Positions 46,247-56,057 of a stretch of DNA of 64,000 bases are shown piece by piece. Both the position numbers and the translations under genes were made by a program. The notes under the pieces are model-generated. The model was not told where the DNA came from and made no database searches. It worked only from the letters and a program-made list of their open reading frames with translations. The stretch is from an uncultured Saprospiraceae bacterium (GTDB taxonomy: Bacteria; Bacteroidota; Bacteroidia; Chitinophagales; Saprospiraceae): NCBI GenBank assembly GCA_938045585.1, contig CALIAU010000008.1, forward strand, positions 1 to 64,000, read 5' to 3'. Numbering within the stretch: position 1 is the first letter of the stretch; the number at the start of each line of letters is the position of its first letter.

Positions 46247-47164
46247 CTATTCTTCGTGTCCACTTGTTTTTACTTCTTTTTTCTTTCCACCTTCTTTTTC
46301 CATATGCTTTTTAAAGACAGTCCAACTTGTTTCATTTGGTCTATCATCATCTAATGGAGGCGGTGTATTATATAGTGGATATCGCTCATCTAAAATCTGC
46401 TGAAGTTTTGGCCAAATTTCAGATTTATCGAAGGTGCTAAATCCAGTAGCATTAAACACCATCAATCCTGGCTTAGAACCCATATGCATCCATGGCAACC
46501 ATTGCGCTACTCGAGTCCAAGCGATATTACTGTGACTCAGGCTCTTTACATTGGAGTCTAACATTTCTTTGGACTTGTAGATCGAATTAAAAATCTCCAT
46601 TGCATGATAATGACCACCTACATTATTTTGATACTCACTTCCCAAGGGATTATTATAAAATAAAGGAATTTCATCTGAACTAAACGTCAAGTCCTCATAC
46701 TGTCGCAATTCTAAAGGCCGCACATCATTCCCATCTTTATCTTTTTCATATCTAAATCCACGCATATTTACGGGATCATTTGCAACATGTAAGACTTCTA
46801 CTTCTTCACCTGTCCAAGGATTTTTCCACACATCCATGATTTCATTTGTTTCAGGATCTAAATACATCATAATCTCTCTTGAAACGGATCGAAAACCAGT
46901 GCCACGTATAGGATCTTCCTCCACAATACAATGTCTAGTATTAATCCCTATGAGATTAAATAGATGTTTATCTTTTTCTCCTTCCACCCTACTATAAGAC
47001 CTCCCTTCCCACATACCATAGCGAGTCTTAGCTTCTTCCGTAGTTCCGCAAGTCATTTTTTGCCTACCTATAACCGCATCCTTCCCTTTTAAAAAAACAC
47101 GTTGAGCATCCATCTCTGGCAGGCCCAAAAGTGTCAAACACAGCATAATTACTATTCTGTTCAT
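46247..47164 (-). CDS. DUF1838 family protein, exported
   Basis: A 305-residue protein with a signal peptide (MNRIVIMLCLTLLGLPEMDA). Conserved DUF1838 blocks: MYLDPETNEIMDVWKNPWTGEEVEVLHVANDPVN, then SNIAWTRVAQWLPWMHMGSKPGLMVFNATGFS, and the tail PLYNTPPPLDDDRPNETSWTVFKKHM. The family has no known activity. It is paired with a second copy at 48566 in the same operon. The invariant WxPWMxMG and NETSW motifs suggest a small-molecule site. Confidence 0.85.
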   Translation of the reverse strand: MNRIVIMLCLTLLGLPEMDAQRVFLKGKDAVIGRQKMTCGTTEEAKTRYGMWEGRSYSRVEGEKDKHLFNLIGINTRHCIVEEDPIRGTGFRSVSREIMMYLDPETNEIMDVWKNPWTGEEVEVLHVANDPVNMRGFRYEKDKDGNDVRPLELRQYEDLTFSSDEIPLFYNNPLGSEYQNNVGGHYHAMEIFNSIYKSKEMLDSNVKSLSHSNIAWTRVAQWLPWMHMGSKPGLMVFNATGFSTFDKSEIWPKLQQILDERYPLYNTPPPLDDDRPNETSWTVFKKHMEKEGGKKKEVKTSGHEE

Positions 47165-47314
47165 ATCGTATATTTTATTTATTTACCAATGAATTTTGAT
47201 TTTTAAATTTAGTATCATCAAGATCTTATATTCTGCCCTTTTAAATATCGAAAAAACTTTACCCATACGATCAATATTTGTCATTTCATTAAATTATTTT
47301 GATTTTAAACTGTC

Positions 47315-48562
47315 CTAAATTATTACTGGTTTAATTTCTGGAATCATAGTGACAATACACAGAACTGAAACTATATGCAGCACCGAAACAATCATAAATA
47401 CTGGTGAATAAGAAAAATTGTCAATTAAATATCCAATAATAGGCGTGAATAACATAGCCCCAAAACTACCTGCAGAACCAGAGATTCCCCATACACTTGC
47501 CGCATTCTTGGAATCAAATAAATCTATAGGAATAGTAAACAATGCAGATTGTTTAAACTGTGTACTAAATAAAGCAAACGAAATAATTGCAATCGCAATA
47601 AATGCACTTTCTACATACAAACAGAATAACACCGGAATTACGAATATGGCACCTATCCACAGGACCAACTTCCTCGCACTATCTAAAGACATGCCCTTTT
47701 TCATCAAATGTGTCCCAGTCCACCCACCTACAAAACTCCCAATATCAGATGCAAGAAAGGGTATCCAAGCAAAGACCCCTATCTGAAATAAATCAAAGCC
47801 TTTTTCATCCACTAAATAACTAGGTAACCAAAAAATAAAGAAATAAAATGCGCCATCCGATACAAAGCGTGCGAGAGCTACAGCCCAAACCTCCTTATAT
47901 CTGAAATAAGAATACCATACTAATTTTTTAGACTGATCCGACTTTAGGTGTTTTTGCAACAATCTTTCTTCTTCCTTATCTAAATCTGGATGATCTTCAG
48001 GATCAAAATACAGCTGATTCCAAAACAGCAACCAGACAAAGCCAAACAATCCTGTAATAACAAATGCAATCCGCCATCCAAAATAAAAAATCAAGGCAGC
48101 CATTAATGGAGGCGCTATAATGGCTCCTAGACCAGGTCCCATATTTAGAATTCCAGTCGCTTTTGAGCGCTCTTCCTCTGGAAACCACTTACTAATTGCC
48201 TTCATTGCAGCAGGATAATTCGCTGCCTCTCCAATTCCTAATAGAAAGCGCATACCCGCCATACTTAGAAAACCTTTCACGAATGCATGTGCTATCCCAG
48301 CCATTGACCACCAAATTACAGCGAATGAAAAACCCTTTTTAATTCCAATCTTATCAATGATATTTCCAGAGCAAAATTGCATGAGAGCATAGGCAAATAA
48401 AAAAGCAGAAACGATCCAGCCATATTGTTCATTACTTATACTCAAATCTTCCCTTATAAAAGGTGCTGCAACAGATAAAGCTTGCCTATCAATATAATTG
48501 ATAGTAGTGGCAACAAAGATGAGCCCAATAATCTTCCAACGGGTAGCTAGTTTTTTTGACAA
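47315..48562 (-). CDS. MFS transporter, anion:cation symporter (ACS) type
   Basis: A 415-residue permease of the hexuronate/phthalate/organic-anion group: ATTINYIDRQALSVAAPFIREDLSISNEQYGWIVSAF, FLLGIGEAANYPAAMKAISKWFPEEERSKATGILNMG and GIKKGFSFAVIWW are the classic ACS blocks. It should bring an organic acid across the inner membrane with protons. It lies between the two DUF1838 genes, 4 bp after the first. Confidence 0.9.
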   Translation of the reverse strand: MSKKLATRWKIIGLIFVATTINYIDRQALSVAAPFIREDLSISNEQYGWIVSAFLFAYALMQFCSGNIIDKIGIKKGFSFAVIWWSMAGIAHAFVKGFLSMAGMRFLLGIGEAANYPAAMKAISKWFPEEERSKATGILNMGPGLGAIIAPPLMAALIFYFGWRIAFVITGLFGFVWLLFWNQLYFDPEDHPDLDKEEERLLQKHLKSDQSKKLVWYSYFRYKEVWAVALARFVSDGAFYFFIFWLPSYLVDEKGFDLFQIGVFAWIPFLASDIGSFVGGWTGTHLMKKGMSLDSARKLVLWIGAIFVIPVLFCLYVESAFIAIAIISFALFSTQFKQSALFTIPIDLFDSKNAASVWGISGSAGSFGAMLFTPIIGYLIDNFSYSPVFMIVSVLHIVSVLCIVTMIPEIKPVII

Positions 48563-48565
48563 AAT

Positions 48566-49462
48566 TTATTTGGGGTTCATTTTTTTGTAATACGTCCAAC
48601 TTGTTTCATTCGGGGAAGAATATTCAGTCGGCGCGTGTCTATATTCTGGCTTGTTTGCCATAACGTAATTTCGCAGTGCCGCTGGCATTTCATCATAGTC
48701 GTTCTCTGATAATTTATATCCAGCACCCTGATAGACAAGTTTACCTGGACGTTGTCCCATTTCCATCCAAGGTAACCAAGGTCCAATACGAGTCCAAGAT
48801 ATATCCACCTCTGTACTAGGTTTGGAAGCATCATTCAATTCACTTTCTGAAAAGAAAAACTGAAACAGCTCTACAGCTTCATAGAGGTCAGATTGTGAAT
48901 TTTCTGGATAGTCTGCAACTTTTAATGGAGACGGATATGCCAAAAAGACATCCGCATTCATACAAATACGGTCCTTTCCATATTTATTATGGTTAATACC
49001 CCACTCTCCATACTTACCCTGCATTCTGAACTCTTGGTTTACAGGTGAATTCCAAACGTGTAAGACCTTGTTCTCCTTATTTGTATATGGATTGTTAAAT
49101 GTTTCGAGTACTTCCCCTGTTTTCAAATCTGTATATAATAAGACCTCATTGGTCAATAGATCATAGCCACCCTCCGCTTTAAGCACTTTGCCAATATTAT
49201 ACATCTCATACCCTAATATAGGTTTATCTCTCTCCCCATCTACGAAAGCATAGATGGTACCATTTGCATAATAAATAACTTCCTCTCCTTCAGTAAGTGA
49301 GCCACGCACCTTTACAAAGGCTGTTAAATTATCTTCAGGGCTATCTAGGTCTAAGCCAAGTGTGCTACTCTTAGTGGGATTGCTTTCTTGGGGGTTTTCT
49401 TTACATGAAGTAAAAAAAACTAAGCAGATTAAGAGGAATAATACATTCGTTTTCATATTCAA
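48566..49462 (-). CDS. DUF1838 family lipoprotein
   Basis: A 298-residue protein with a lipobox (LICLVFFTSC20). DUF1838 blocks: LLYTDLKTGEVLETFNNPYTNKENKVLHVWNSPVN, ISWTRIGPWLPWMEMGQRPGKLVYQGAGY and YSSPNETSWTYYKKM. It is a paralogue of the protein at 46247 and the first gene of the minus-strand operon, divergent from the TonB receptor. Lipid anchoring plus a shared divergent promoter with an outer-membrane receptor suggests periplasmic handling of the imported compound (inference). Confidence 0.85.
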   Translation of the reverse strand: MNMKTNVLFLLICLVFFTSCKENPQESNPTKSSTLGLDLDSPEDNLTAFVKVRGSLTEGEEVIYYANGTIYAFVDGERDKPILGYEMYNIGKVLKAEGGYDLLTNEVLLYTDLKTGEVLETFNNPYTNKENKVLHVWNSPVNQEFRMQGKYGEWGINHNKYGKDRICMNADVFLAYPSPLKVADYPENSQSDLYEAVELFQFFFSESELNDASKPSTEVDISWTRIGPWLPWMEMGQRPGKLVYQGAGYKLSENDYDEMPAALRNYVMANKPEYRHAPTEYSSPNETSWTYYKKMNPK

Positions 49463-49689
49463 AAATTATGTTTTTTCTTTTGTTTCATATAGCAACGCAG
49501 AAAGAGAAAAAAGGAATTATTCAAAAATAGTTAATTTACTTAATCATTAACATTATTAATTATTATATTAGAAAATATTTTTGGCCTAGTGAGTGTAAAT
49601 TAAAAGTGTTCAGGACGTTTTAATTGCTTTCTTATTAGGTGATATTTGACATATACATTAATAAAACCTTATGAAAAAACTATTAAACC

Positions 49690-52281
49690 ATGAAATACTT
49701 TAATTTTCTACTCTTAATGTTCTTCTCTTTAGGAGTCTTTGCTCAAAATGTAAGCGGAACTGTGACAGGTGATGATGGGGAACCTCTAATTGGTGCCAAT
49801 ATTATAGTCCAAGGTTCAGATACAGGTGTAGCTACTGACATAGATGGTAATTATACCATTTCTGCTAATCAGGGAGATATTCTAGAAATAAGTTATTTAG
49901 GATTTGTCACAAAAACAATGTCCGTAAATGGAAATACAATGGATATTTCGCTTAGTTCTGATATTAATACCCTAGATAACATTATTGTAAGTGCTACACG
50001 AAGACCCGTACGTAAATTACAAGCAACGACTGCAGTTAACAGTATAGGTACACAAGAATTAGCTACTATTCAACCAGAAACATACACGGAAGCAATTGCA
50101 AATACTCCAGGTATTACTGTTAATGAGTCGCAGGGACGTAAAGGCGGTTTTAATATTCGGGGCTTTCCAGGTGGTAATGTCTATACTACAACCTTATTAG
50201 ATGGTCTACCGGCTTCAGGGTTTTCTAGCCTTTCCTCAGGAACGCAGGAATTTTACAGTTTTGACCCTAGTGTTGATAGAATAGAAGTAGTAAGAGGGGC
50301 AGCAGCAACGCTTTTTGGCAAGTCTGCAGCCGCTGGTGCTGTAAACATCATTTCTCGTACTGGTGGTGCTGAACACGGTGGAGGTGTTTCCTTTACAAGA
50401 TATAACAATGTTGCACAGGAGGGACATCAATTCGAAGGGGATTTTGATTATAGACTTGACTTTGGTATTAACGGCCCCCTAGCTGAAAATTTACGTTATA
50501 ATATTGGTGGTTTTCTTCTTAATGATTCCGGTCAAAAGGAACAGCATCATAAGGATGAAGGTTACCAATTACGGGCAAATATTGATTGGCTAATTTCTGA
50601 AAAAAGTAATATTAGGTTCTCTGCTACAGCACTAAATACAAGCTTTAATAATAATATTGAGACAGCTTGGAATTTTCAGACTAACTCTCTAGGCGGATCC
50701 TACACAGGAGCAAGCTCTTCTAGTCCTTCGTATGAGTCGTTTGATACACTACTTCCTCTCCCAACACCAACAGAAACGGGCGAAGATATACTTAGAAATC
50801 CTGCTGATTTTAGAGAAAAAACTTGGGGCGCTAGTTTTGGCGTAGACGCTAATTTTGACCTAGGAAATGGGTTTTCATTTAACCAAAAGGCAAGATTTCA
50901 AAAGTTTAATTGGAATGACATGAATGACATTTCATTTTCTGACTTTTTTGATGATCAAGCAACGTTTGTCTTCAGGTTCTTAGGAAGATCCGAGCAGGAT
51001 AATAATACCATTATGTCGGAAAGTAGGATTTCAAAAGAATTAAAAACGGGGAATGCTTTGCATAACTTTAGTGCGGGTCTATTTTACAGTGATGGTAGAC
51101 GGGATCGGCTTGGGACGAATATGTTTTACTTTTCAAACATCGACCCACGCCCTACCAACAGCATATTTGGCACAGGTTTAAGAGACTCTGCAACAACCTC
51201 ACACAGAGAGGAAAAGACCACAGGAGTTTTTATAGGAGACGAGGTTGTTTTTAATGAAAAACTCAGTATTAATGCAGCGTTCAGATATGACTGGTTTAAT
51301 CCATTATTTACAAATGATCCTGGAGAAATAAGCAGCACTGGTACAGATGCAACATTTCAAGAATCTATCGGCTTAGTAACAATTGACTCATTAAGCTTTA
51401 GTGACTTTTCATTTTCTATTGGAGCGAATTACCTTATAGGCGAATCTTCTGCCATTTATGGTAATTTCTTGAGAGCATTTTCATTACCTGGTGTTACAAC
51501 CCGAACGTTTGTAAAGCCAGATGGGAATGAAATCATCAACAATTTTGAATTAGGTTACAGAGCTGGATTTAATGATCTTACTGTAGATGCAACATTGTTC
51601 TCTACACGTATCAATAACAGGGTTGCCCTAGCATTAAATGATGTGACTAGGGAATTTGAACCACGTGCTGGAGGAACAAATAAAATACTAGGAGCCGAAC
51701 TAGGTCTTACCTATACGCCTAAAGCAATAAAAGGATTAATTCTTCAAGCGAATGTTACTTCGCAAAATTCAGAATACGTAGAATTCAAAATTCCATTGAC
51801 TGTAAATAGTGACGGAATGACGAATGTAGACCAATCCGGCGACCTTTTTGGAGTTAACATAGAAGGATCTGGTACTGATGCAGTTATTAATCTAGCAGGA
51901 AATCAAGTAGAGGCTACGCCTACTCTTATTTACAGTATGAATCTCGCTTATAAAAATGACAACTTTGGAGCAAATTTTGGCGGATTTACGTATGCGGGTA
52001 CCGTGGCTGATGCTACTAACTTATTCGAAACTCCTAACTTATCTGTTTATAATGCCGGAGCACATTATGCACTGCAATTAGGAACAGGTGAGGTTAAAAT
52101 CGGATTTAGAATAAAGAATGTATTTAATCTCGCTACACCGCAATTAATTTTTGCAACGAATAGAGGAGATGCACAATTACGTGAAAAACAAGCAAATCCA
52201 AATCCAGGTGAGGATAGATTAGCATGGGCTATAATCCAAAACCCTAGGAGAGTACTTTTAACAATAGGATATAATTTCTAA
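49690..52281 (+). CDS. TonB-dependent outer-membrane receptor
   Basis: An 863-residue receptor. A signal peptide (MKYFNFLLLMFFSLGVFAQ) is followed by a CarboxypepD_reg-like beta domain (residues 22-100, VSGTVTGDDGEPLIGANI). The plug domain (about 105-235) has ATRRPVRKLQATTAVNSIG and GGFNIRGFPGGNVYTTTLLDG. The barrel ends in RVLLTIGYNF with the aromatic C-terminal residue. The plug and barrel resemble siderophore-type receptors (FecA/FhuA) rather than SusC, and no SusD partner is present, so a small molecule or chelate is more likely than a glycan. First gene of the long plus-strand operon and divergent from the DUF1838 lipoprotein. Confidence 0.92.
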   Translation: MKYFNFLLLMFFSLGVFAQNVSGTVTGDDGEPLIGANIIVQGSDTGVATDIDGNYTISANQGDILEISYLGFVTKTMSVNGNTMDISLSSDINTLDNIIVSATRRPVRKLQATTAVNSIGTQELATIQPETYTEAIANTPGITVNESQGRKGGFNIRGFPGGNVYTTTLLDGLPASGFSSLSSGTQEFYSFDPSVDRIEVVRGAAATLFGKSAAAGAVNIISRTGGAEHGGGVSFTRYNNVAQEGHQFEGDFDYRLDFGINGPLAENLRYNIGGFLLNDSGQKEQHHKDEGYQLRANIDWLISEKSNIRFSATALNTSFNNNIETAWNFQTNSLGGSYTGASSSSPSYESFDTLLPLPTPTETGEDILRNPADFREKTWGASFGVDANFDLGNGFSFNQKARFQKFNWNDMNDISFSDFFDDQATFVFRFLGRSEQDNNTIMSESRISKELKTGNALHNFSAGLFYSDGRRDRLGTNMFYFSNIDPRPTNSIFGTGLRDSATTSHREEKTTGVFIGDEVVFNEKLSINAAFRYDWFNPLFTNDPGEISSTGTDATFQESIGLVTIDSLSFSDFSFSIGANYLIGESSAIYGNFLRAFSLPGVTTRTFVKPDGNEIINNFELGYRAGFNDLTVDATLFSTRINNRVALALNDVTREFEPRAGGTNKILGAELGLTYTPKAIKGLILQANVTSQNSEYVEFKIPLTVNSDGMTNVDQSGDLFGVNIEGSGTDAVINLAGNQVEATPTLIYSMNLAYKNDNFGANFGGFTYAGTVADATNLFETPNLSVYNAGAHYALQLGTGEVKIGFRIKNVFNLATPQLIFATNRGDAQLREKQANPNPGEDRLAWAIIQNPRRVLLTIGYNF

Positions 52282-52376
52282 AAGAACCAACTAGAACAAC
52301 AAGAGAAGGGACAGGCTATTATATGCACTGTTCCTTCTTCTTTTATTGTTTCAAAAAGTTAAAAACTAAAGCATAC

Positions 52377-52889
52377 ATGGATCTTAAAGTATTTCCAAAA
52401 CACACAGGCGTCTGGGAAGGTACATACAAACGAATTAATCCAGACGGAAGCCTTCGGGATGCATGGAAATGTAGACTTTCTGTACGATTTGAAGGAGCAA
52501 ATAAATACCACCAAGTAAACGAATACATGTGGGATGATGGGCACTACGAATGCTTAGATTTTGGCGTATGTGCATTCAATGATAAGGGAGAACTCATCTT
52601 TGATAATCCACGTATTCTTGGAAAAGCATGGGAGACGCAGAATAGTATCGTCTTACATTGGAGCTACAAGGATCGACCCGGTTCCAAACTCTATGAAATT
52701 ATTGACCTAATCGGTCCTAAAGAGGAACATAGAATTCGCGTTTGGAAATGGTCTCAGAATGATGAATTTCAAGGCCTTACTATGATAGATGAACGCAAAG
52801 TTAAAACCGTTGAAGAAATTGATCCTGCATTCTGGGCAAATTTACCTAACACAAGAACAAACGGTCAAGCTTCCAGATCAGATAAATAA
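52377..52889 (+). CDS. Lipocalin-like (DUF3598-like) protein
   Basis: About 170 residues from ATG 52377. The open frame extends upstream to 52323, but the extra 18 residues lie in the leader and look non-coding. MDLKVFPKHTGVWEGTYKRI, YHQVNEYMWDDGHYECLDFGV, then FDNPRILGKAWETQNSIVLHW and LYEIIDLIGP form a pattern of beta strands as in small ligand-binding barrels; it resembles DUF3598, a group common in cyanobacteria. It is cytoplasmic, 13 bp upstream of the dehydratase large subunit. Ligand unknown. Confidence 0.6.
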   Translation: MDLKVFPKHTGVWEGTYKRINPDGSLRDAWKCRLSVRFEGANKYHQVNEYMWDDGHYECLDFGVCAFNDKGELIFDNPRILGKAWETQNSIVLHWSYKDRPGSKLYEIIDLIGPKEEHRIRVWKWSQNDEFQGLTMIDERKVKTVEEIDPAFWANLPNTRTNGQASRSDK

Positions 52890-52901
52890 AACTACACAGA
52901 C

Positions 52902-54170
52902 ATGGGAATGACAATTACTGAAAAGATAATGGCTAATCAGAGCGGACGCAGTTCTGTTAAGCCAGGTGAATTAGTTTGGGTAGATGTCCAGTCAGTAATG
53001 ACAATGGATTACCTGGGTAAAACGTGTTTTGAAAAATTCAAGTCCTTGGGTAAAACCGAGGTTTTTGATAAAGATCGTGTGATCTGCGTATCTGACCATC
53101 TCGTCCCTCCTCCGAATCAAAAGTTTGCGACCATGTTAAATGAATGGCGCGAAGTTGTAAAAGAACATGATATCACTCATTTCTACGATCTAGGAAGACA
53201 GGGCATTGCACATCAAATAATGGTGGAGCAAGGCCATGTTCTTCCTGGTACCGTCAGTATTGGTACAGATTCCCATGCCAACACCTATGGCGCAGCAGGG
53301 GCCATAGGAAATGCTGTGGGAGTAACAGATGCAGCTGTAGCAATGGCAACTGGTAAAGCGTGGTTCCGCGTTCCTTCTGCTGTTAAATTTCACATTACAG
53401 GTGAATGGCAGCCCTTTGTTATGGCAAAAGATCTTTCACTTCATATTATGGGCATGATGCACTGGAATGGTCACCTGATTTATAAAACCTTAGAGTTTGA
53501 TGGTCCAGGGATCACTTCTCTGAGCATGGCAGGTAGAATGACACTGTGTAACATGACAGTAGATCTTGGCGCTAAAAATGGTATTGTTGCTCCTGATGAA
53601 ACCACTAAAGCCTACTTAGAAGGAAGAGCAAAGGGCGATTGGGAAATGATAGCCTCTGATGAAGATGCAGTATACGAGCAGAGTTATGAGATAAATCTAT
53701 CCAACCTGGGTCCCACTATTGCCCTACCTGACAAATTAGATGATACGGTACCAATCGAAAAAGCAATTGGAAAAAAATTCAATAAAGCCTTTGTAGGTAC
53801 CTGCACAAATGGAAGATTGGAGGACCTTGAGATATTAGCACGAATAATGAAAGGTAAACAAATACACAGAGATGTAAATATGATCGTTGTACCCGCATCG
53901 CAAACTGTCTATCTAGATGCATTGAGGGCTGGATATTTAGAAACTCTGATTATGGCAGGTGCAGCTATAGACACACCAAGTTGTGCAGCTTGTGCAGGCA
54001 TACACACAGGTGTCGCTGGTGATGGGGACATCGTATTGAGCGCTGGAAATAGAAATATGAAAGGTAGGATGGGAAGTAAAAATGCACAAATTTACCTCAC
54101 CTCTCCAGCCGTTGTCGCCGCTTCCGCAATTCGCGGTGAAATTACAGATCCTAGGACCTTTGATATATAG
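52902..54170 (+). CDS. Aconitase-superfamily hydratase, large (LeuC-like) subunit, second pair
   Basis: A 422-residue [4Fe-4S] subunit paralogous to the one at 36075: VSDHLVPPPN, DLGRQGIAHQIMVEQGHVLPG, GTDSHANTYGAAGAIGNAVGVTD, FVGTCTNGRLEDLEI and TPSCAACAGIHTG. The Cys in GTCTN and the two in SCAAC are cluster ligands. The active-site signature differs from the first pair (TPSCAACAG against TPGCGPCVG), which suggests a different but related unsaturated diacid. Its small subunit is encoded at 55521, separated by a flavoprotein gene. Confidence 0.88.
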   Translation: MGMTITEKIMANQSGRSSVKPGELVWVDVQSVMTMDYLGKTCFEKFKSLGKTEVFDKDRVICVSDHLVPPPNQKFATMLNEWREVVKEHDITHFYDLGRQGIAHQIMVEQGHVLPGTVSIGTDSHANTYGAAGAIGNAVGVTDAAVAMATGKAWFRVPSAVKFHITGEWQPFVMAKDLSLHIMGMMHWNGHLIYKTLEFDGPGITSLSMAGRMTLCNMTVDLGAKNGIVAPDETTKAYLEGRAKGDWEMIASDEDAVYEQSYEINLSNLGPTIALPDKLDDTVPIEKAIGKKFNKAFVGTCTNGRLEDLEILARIMKGKQIHRDVNMIVVPASQTVYLDALRAGYLETLIMAGAAIDTPSCAACAGIHTGVAGDGDIVLSAGNRNMKGRMGSKNAQIYLTSPAVVAASAIRGEITDPRTFDI

Positions 54171-55511
54171 ATGGAACGCAGACAATTCATAAAAAACACT
54201 TCTATTGCTAGCACAGCTTTGCTCACAGGACTTGCAGCTTGCAATAATAGATATGATACTGAAGTCCTTATCTTAGGGGGTGGGTTTAGCGGCCTTTGTC
54301 TAGCACACTTACTTGATTCTAAAAACATAGACTACATTTTACTCGAAGGCAGCCAAAGATTAGGTGGACGCATGTTCATGCATCCAGATATAAAACGGGA
54401 TGTAGGGGGCAGAGGAATCGGAGACAAATACCTTGAAACTATGAAAATCGTTCAAGCACTTGATATTGAACTAATTGATATAAGTTCAGAAATTTCCAGC
54501 CCTACGTCTATTTATTTAAATGGTACTCTTTATCCAGATTGGAAAGACAGTAAAACGAATCCAAGACTTTTAGAGTTTACCAGTAAAGCTGATCTGAGTT
54601 TGGAATACCTAGAGGAATGGTATCAAAGACCTGACATGGATCTAAGCTATGCTGAATACTTGACGAGAAATGGTCTAAGTAAAGAAGAGCTTGATCTTAT
54701 TAATATATCTTCTAATTATAATGATATCTATAAAACTTCTGTACTTAATCGTTTACACAGTAGTGCCTTCAGAAAGTTCAACGGATCAAAAAAAATATAC
54801 AACTTCAAAGGCGGGACTGGTAATTTTATATCAAAGATCGAAAAAAGTTTACTGCGCCCCATTAAAACTGGAAAATTCATAACTGCAATTTCAGATAATA
54901 AAGAAAGTATCCAAGTAACTTGTGCAGATGGCTCAAGCTATTCTGCAGCTTCCGCGGTGACTACGCTTCCGTTTTCCACTTTACGCGATGTCAACATATC
55001 GGTAACTTTAAATAAAAATCAAATTAAAGCAATTCAAGCTCTAGAATATACACGTATTACTCAAATACATTTTGATGCAAAAGAAAAATTTTGGGAACAG
55101 GATGCTGCTCCTCCTTCTATGTGGACTGATACCCCTTTAGAACGCATAATGGATGTAAATGCAGATCCAGACACCTATCATTTGGCAGCATGGATAAATG
55201 GAAAAGGGACACATGCAATTGACAAAATGACGGATAATGAAATAAAAGACTTCACCCTGAAAGAAATGGCAAAAATTAGACCTGCCTCAGAGGGGAAATT
55301 AGAATATATTGGGACGCATAGCTGGGGTAATTACAAATTTAGCAAAGGTGCTTATGCAGAGTTTCTACCTGGTCAGGCTGCCTGGTTTGAAGATATGATT
55401 CGTCCTGCTGGCCGATTGCATTTTGCCGGCGAACATACTGCTAAAGCGTCTAGAGGAATTGAAGGAGCAGCAGAGTCTGCAAGACGGGTATTTAATGAAT
55501 TAACAGCTTAA
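54171..55511 (+). CDS. Exported flavin amine-oxidase-family protein (Tat lipoprotein)
   Basis: A 446-residue paralogue of the enzyme at 28751. The leader ERRQFIKNTSIASTALLTGLAAC carries twin-Arg-like residues and a lipobox. FAD motif: VLILGGGFSGLCLAHLLDSKNIDYILLEGSQRLGGRMF. C-terminal signature: GRLHFAGEHTAKASRGIEGAAESARR. It starts at the base after the upstream stop and lies between the large and small subunit genes of the second hydratase. It is about 45 residues shorter than its paralogue. Substrate unknown; likely periplasmic oxidation of the imported compound. Confidence 0.86.
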   Translation: MERRQFIKNTSIASTALLTGLAACNNRYDTEVLILGGGFSGLCLAHLLDSKNIDYILLEGSQRLGGRMFMHPDIKRDVGGRGIGDKYLETMKIVQALDIELIDISSEISSPTSIYLNGTLYPDWKDSKTNPRLLEFTSKADLSLEYLEEWYQRPDMDLSYAEYLTRNGLSKEELDLINISSNYNDIYKTSVLNRLHSSAFRKFNGSKKIYNFKGGTGNFISKIEKSLLRPIKTGKFITAISDNKESIQVTCADGSSYSAASAVTTLPFSTLRDVNISVTLNKNQIKAIQALEYTRITQIHFDAKEKFWEQDAAPPSMWTDTPLERIMDVNADPDTYHLAAWINGKGTHAIDKMTDNEIKDFTLKEMAKIRPASEGKLEYIGTHSWGNYKFSKGAYAEFLPGQAAWFEDMIRPAGRLHFAGEHTAKASRGIEGAAESARRVFNELTA

Positions 55512-55520
55512 ACAAGAACT

Positions 55521-56045
55521 ATGATTAAAGGAAAATGCTGGGTTGCTGATGACTATGTGATGGCTTACAATATAATTATACAAGAATATTGGACTACAGC
55601 TATTGATAAGGAAGATAACAGTAGATGGGTAATGGCAGGAGTCCATGAAGATTTTAATTCTGAGAATGCATTTAAAGACAGGGGATATACTTTTATTGTG
55701 GCAGGTCATAATTTTGCGGGTGGTGGTAAAAGTATAGAACACGTTATTGCAGGCCTTATGGGTGCAGGAATTAAAACTGTCTTTGCAACAAGTTTTGCTA
55801 GATTGCAATTTAGAAATGCTATCAATTATGGTCTTCCCTTTGTAACATCAAAAGATATTGATAAAGATTGTAGCACAGGAGATGAATTAGAATATAATCC
55901 TCAGACAGGTGAGATAAAAAATTTAACAACAGGAAAATCCTTTGATTCACTACCAGCAGCCCCCTTTGTAGCAAAAGTAGGACAGGCTGGAGGACTCATG
56001 AATTATGTGCGTGACAAGATCGCAAAAGGAGAAGCTATTACTTAA
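55521..56045 (+). CDS. Aconitase-superfamily hydratase, small (LeuD-like) subunit, second pair
   Basis: A 174-residue swivel subunit. IKGKCWVADDYVMAYNIIIQEYW replaces the usual DNIDTDRIIP, and the signature loop reads AGHNFAGGGKSIEHVIAGLMGAG instead of GCGSSREQAP, so the substrate-binding loop is clearly altered. FARLQFRNAINYGLPF keeps the family pattern. It is expected to pair with the large subunit at 52902. The loop change argues for a substrate without the normal carboxylate arrangement. Confidence 0.8.
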   Translation: MIKGKCWVADDYVMAYNIIIQEYWTTAIDKEDNSRWVMAGVHEDFNSENAFKDRGYTFIVAGHNFAGGGKSIEHVIAGLMGAGIKTVFATSFARLQFRNAINYGLPFVTSKDIDKDCSTGDELEYNPQTGEIKNLTTGKSFDSLPAAPFVAKVGQAGGLMNYVRDKIAKGEAIT

Positions 56046-56057
56046 ATAAGAACAGCG

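Noticed and set aside
49526-49548. AATAGTTAAT-TTA-CTTAATCATT upstream of the TonB receptor as a fifth operator
   Set aside because: The right arm has about four mismatches to the consensus. In such AT-rich DNA this is not distinguishable from chance, though the divergent promoter position is suggestive.
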